DNA of 64,000 nt from Teichococcus aestuarii (GTDB lineage: Bacteria; Pseudomonadota; Alphaproteobacteria; Acetobacterales; Acetobacteraceae). The notes beneath the pieces are model-generated. The model did not search any database. It was not told the origin of the DNA and worked only from the letters and a program-made list of their open reading frames with translations. Below, in pieces: positions 63,836 through 64,000 of the stretch (its first letter is position 1; each line of letters opens with the position of its first letter). The stretch is from contig NZ_PDOA01000001.1 in the NCBI RefSeq assembly GCF_003116135.1, positions 1-64,000 of the forward strand, given 5' to 3'. Position numbers and translations under genes: made by a program.

Positions 63836-64000
63836 ATGGGCGGCCAGACAGGGCACCACACCGCGAAGGGCCATCGGCCAATCGGGTGCGGAGCCTTTTC
63901 GTCGCGCCCGCTGCGGCCAGGGCTTTCCGGAGCGTGCAGCGCAGGCGGCAGGGCGAAGGCGGTGCGAGGCTGCCCCGCCACGCCGGGCGGCATCGGTTGA
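63836..64000 (+). CDS. Possible 54-residue ORF, weak support
   Basis: ATG 63836 has GGAAGGA at 8 nt and a TTGACA promoter candidate about 130 nt upstream. The product is Gly/Ala/Arg-rich with three cysteines and no recognisable domain. GC-rich DNA readily makes such frames, so it may be spurious. Confidence 0.25.
   Translation: MGGQTGHHTAKGHRPIGCGAFSSRPLRPGLSGACSAGGRAKAVRGCPATPGGIG

Larger units (their letters stand above)
63579..64000. other. 422-nt region after prpC with terminator-like hairpin and possible promoter
   Basis: An 11-bp GC stem lies at 63609-63619/63627-63637 just after prpC and could end transcription, but no T tract follows. TTGACA at 63700-63705 with a weak -10 (GATAGC 63723-63728, spacer 17) precedes a short frame from ATG 63836 with GGAAGGA at 8 nt. 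The 54-residue product (MGGQTGHHTAKG...) has no family features and ends at the window edge. I annotate no firm gene here. Confidence 0.5.

Noticed and set aside
63589-63993. Minus-strand frame of 134 codons at the window end
   Set aside because: Arg/Pro-rich without motifs; it overlaps the prpC terminator hairpin and a promoter candidate, and lacks a ribosome site.

Overview
The window is a 64 kb stretch of a very GC-rich chromosome with densely packed genes, many ATGA or GTGA start/stop overlaps and frequent GTG starts. Gene content (LpxB, DUF983, UPF0262 and GPP34 proteins, a Zur-type regulator, tripartite and dipeptide-type transporters, Roseomonas-like hydrolases) suggests an alphaproteobacterium of the Acetobacteraceae, probably Roseomonas-like. 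That placement is inferred from protein style, not from a marker gene. No rRNA, tRNA or CRISPR array was seen.

Layout. 1-4.5 kb: the 3' end of an IS5-type transposase, a type-II glutamine amidotransferase, pyrE, an ELM1-family protein, a tartrate dehydrogenase-like enzyme, and a 79-residue unknown with a clear promoter. 4.5-13 kb: a gamma-glutamyltransferase/C26 peptidase pair, an ankyrin protein, an Asp/Glu racemase, two divergent TauE/SafE permeases, a secreted peptide, and a DUF697 GTPase divergent from a membrane protein. 13-28 kb: a catabolic and transport region with an FAD oxidoreductase, a hydroxyacid dehydrogenase, two paralogous class II aldolases, two amidohydrolases, two family-5 solute-binding proteins, and a complete dipeptide-type ABC transporter. 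28-36 kb: thioesterase, lpxB, nitrilase and GNAT genes, a chemoreceptor, a peroxiredoxin-like/2OG-oxygenase fusion, an SDR and a GPP34 protein. 36-38 kb: a zinc-homeostasis locus (COG0523 GTPase, hisI, zur) with a strong Zur-box candidate. 38-54 kb: glgX, a Bug receptor, a metC/sulfurtransferase/alaX/NUDIX operon, a DMT permease with a likely frameshift, a second chemoreceptor, a ParA-like ATPase operon, mtnA, UPF0262 and DUF983. 54-58 kb: a hydantoin set (racemase, D-carbamoylase, hydantoinase) with two tiny embedded genes and a Tat-type Asp-rich exported protein. 58-64 kb: a D,D-carboxypeptidase with a SPOR domain, then a LysR regulator divergent from prpD and prpC.

The most striking non-coding signal is a dispersed AT-rich composite palindrome. 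It has five copies (about 131, 7622, 10485, 16284 and 27859), and every one sits where two genes or elements converge. The flanking A/T hairpins are conserved, while the central GC stem differs between copies yet stays self-complementary. This fits a mobile or amplified bidirectional terminator. The copy at 131 abuts the IS end and is translated as the C-terminal tail of the amidotransferase.
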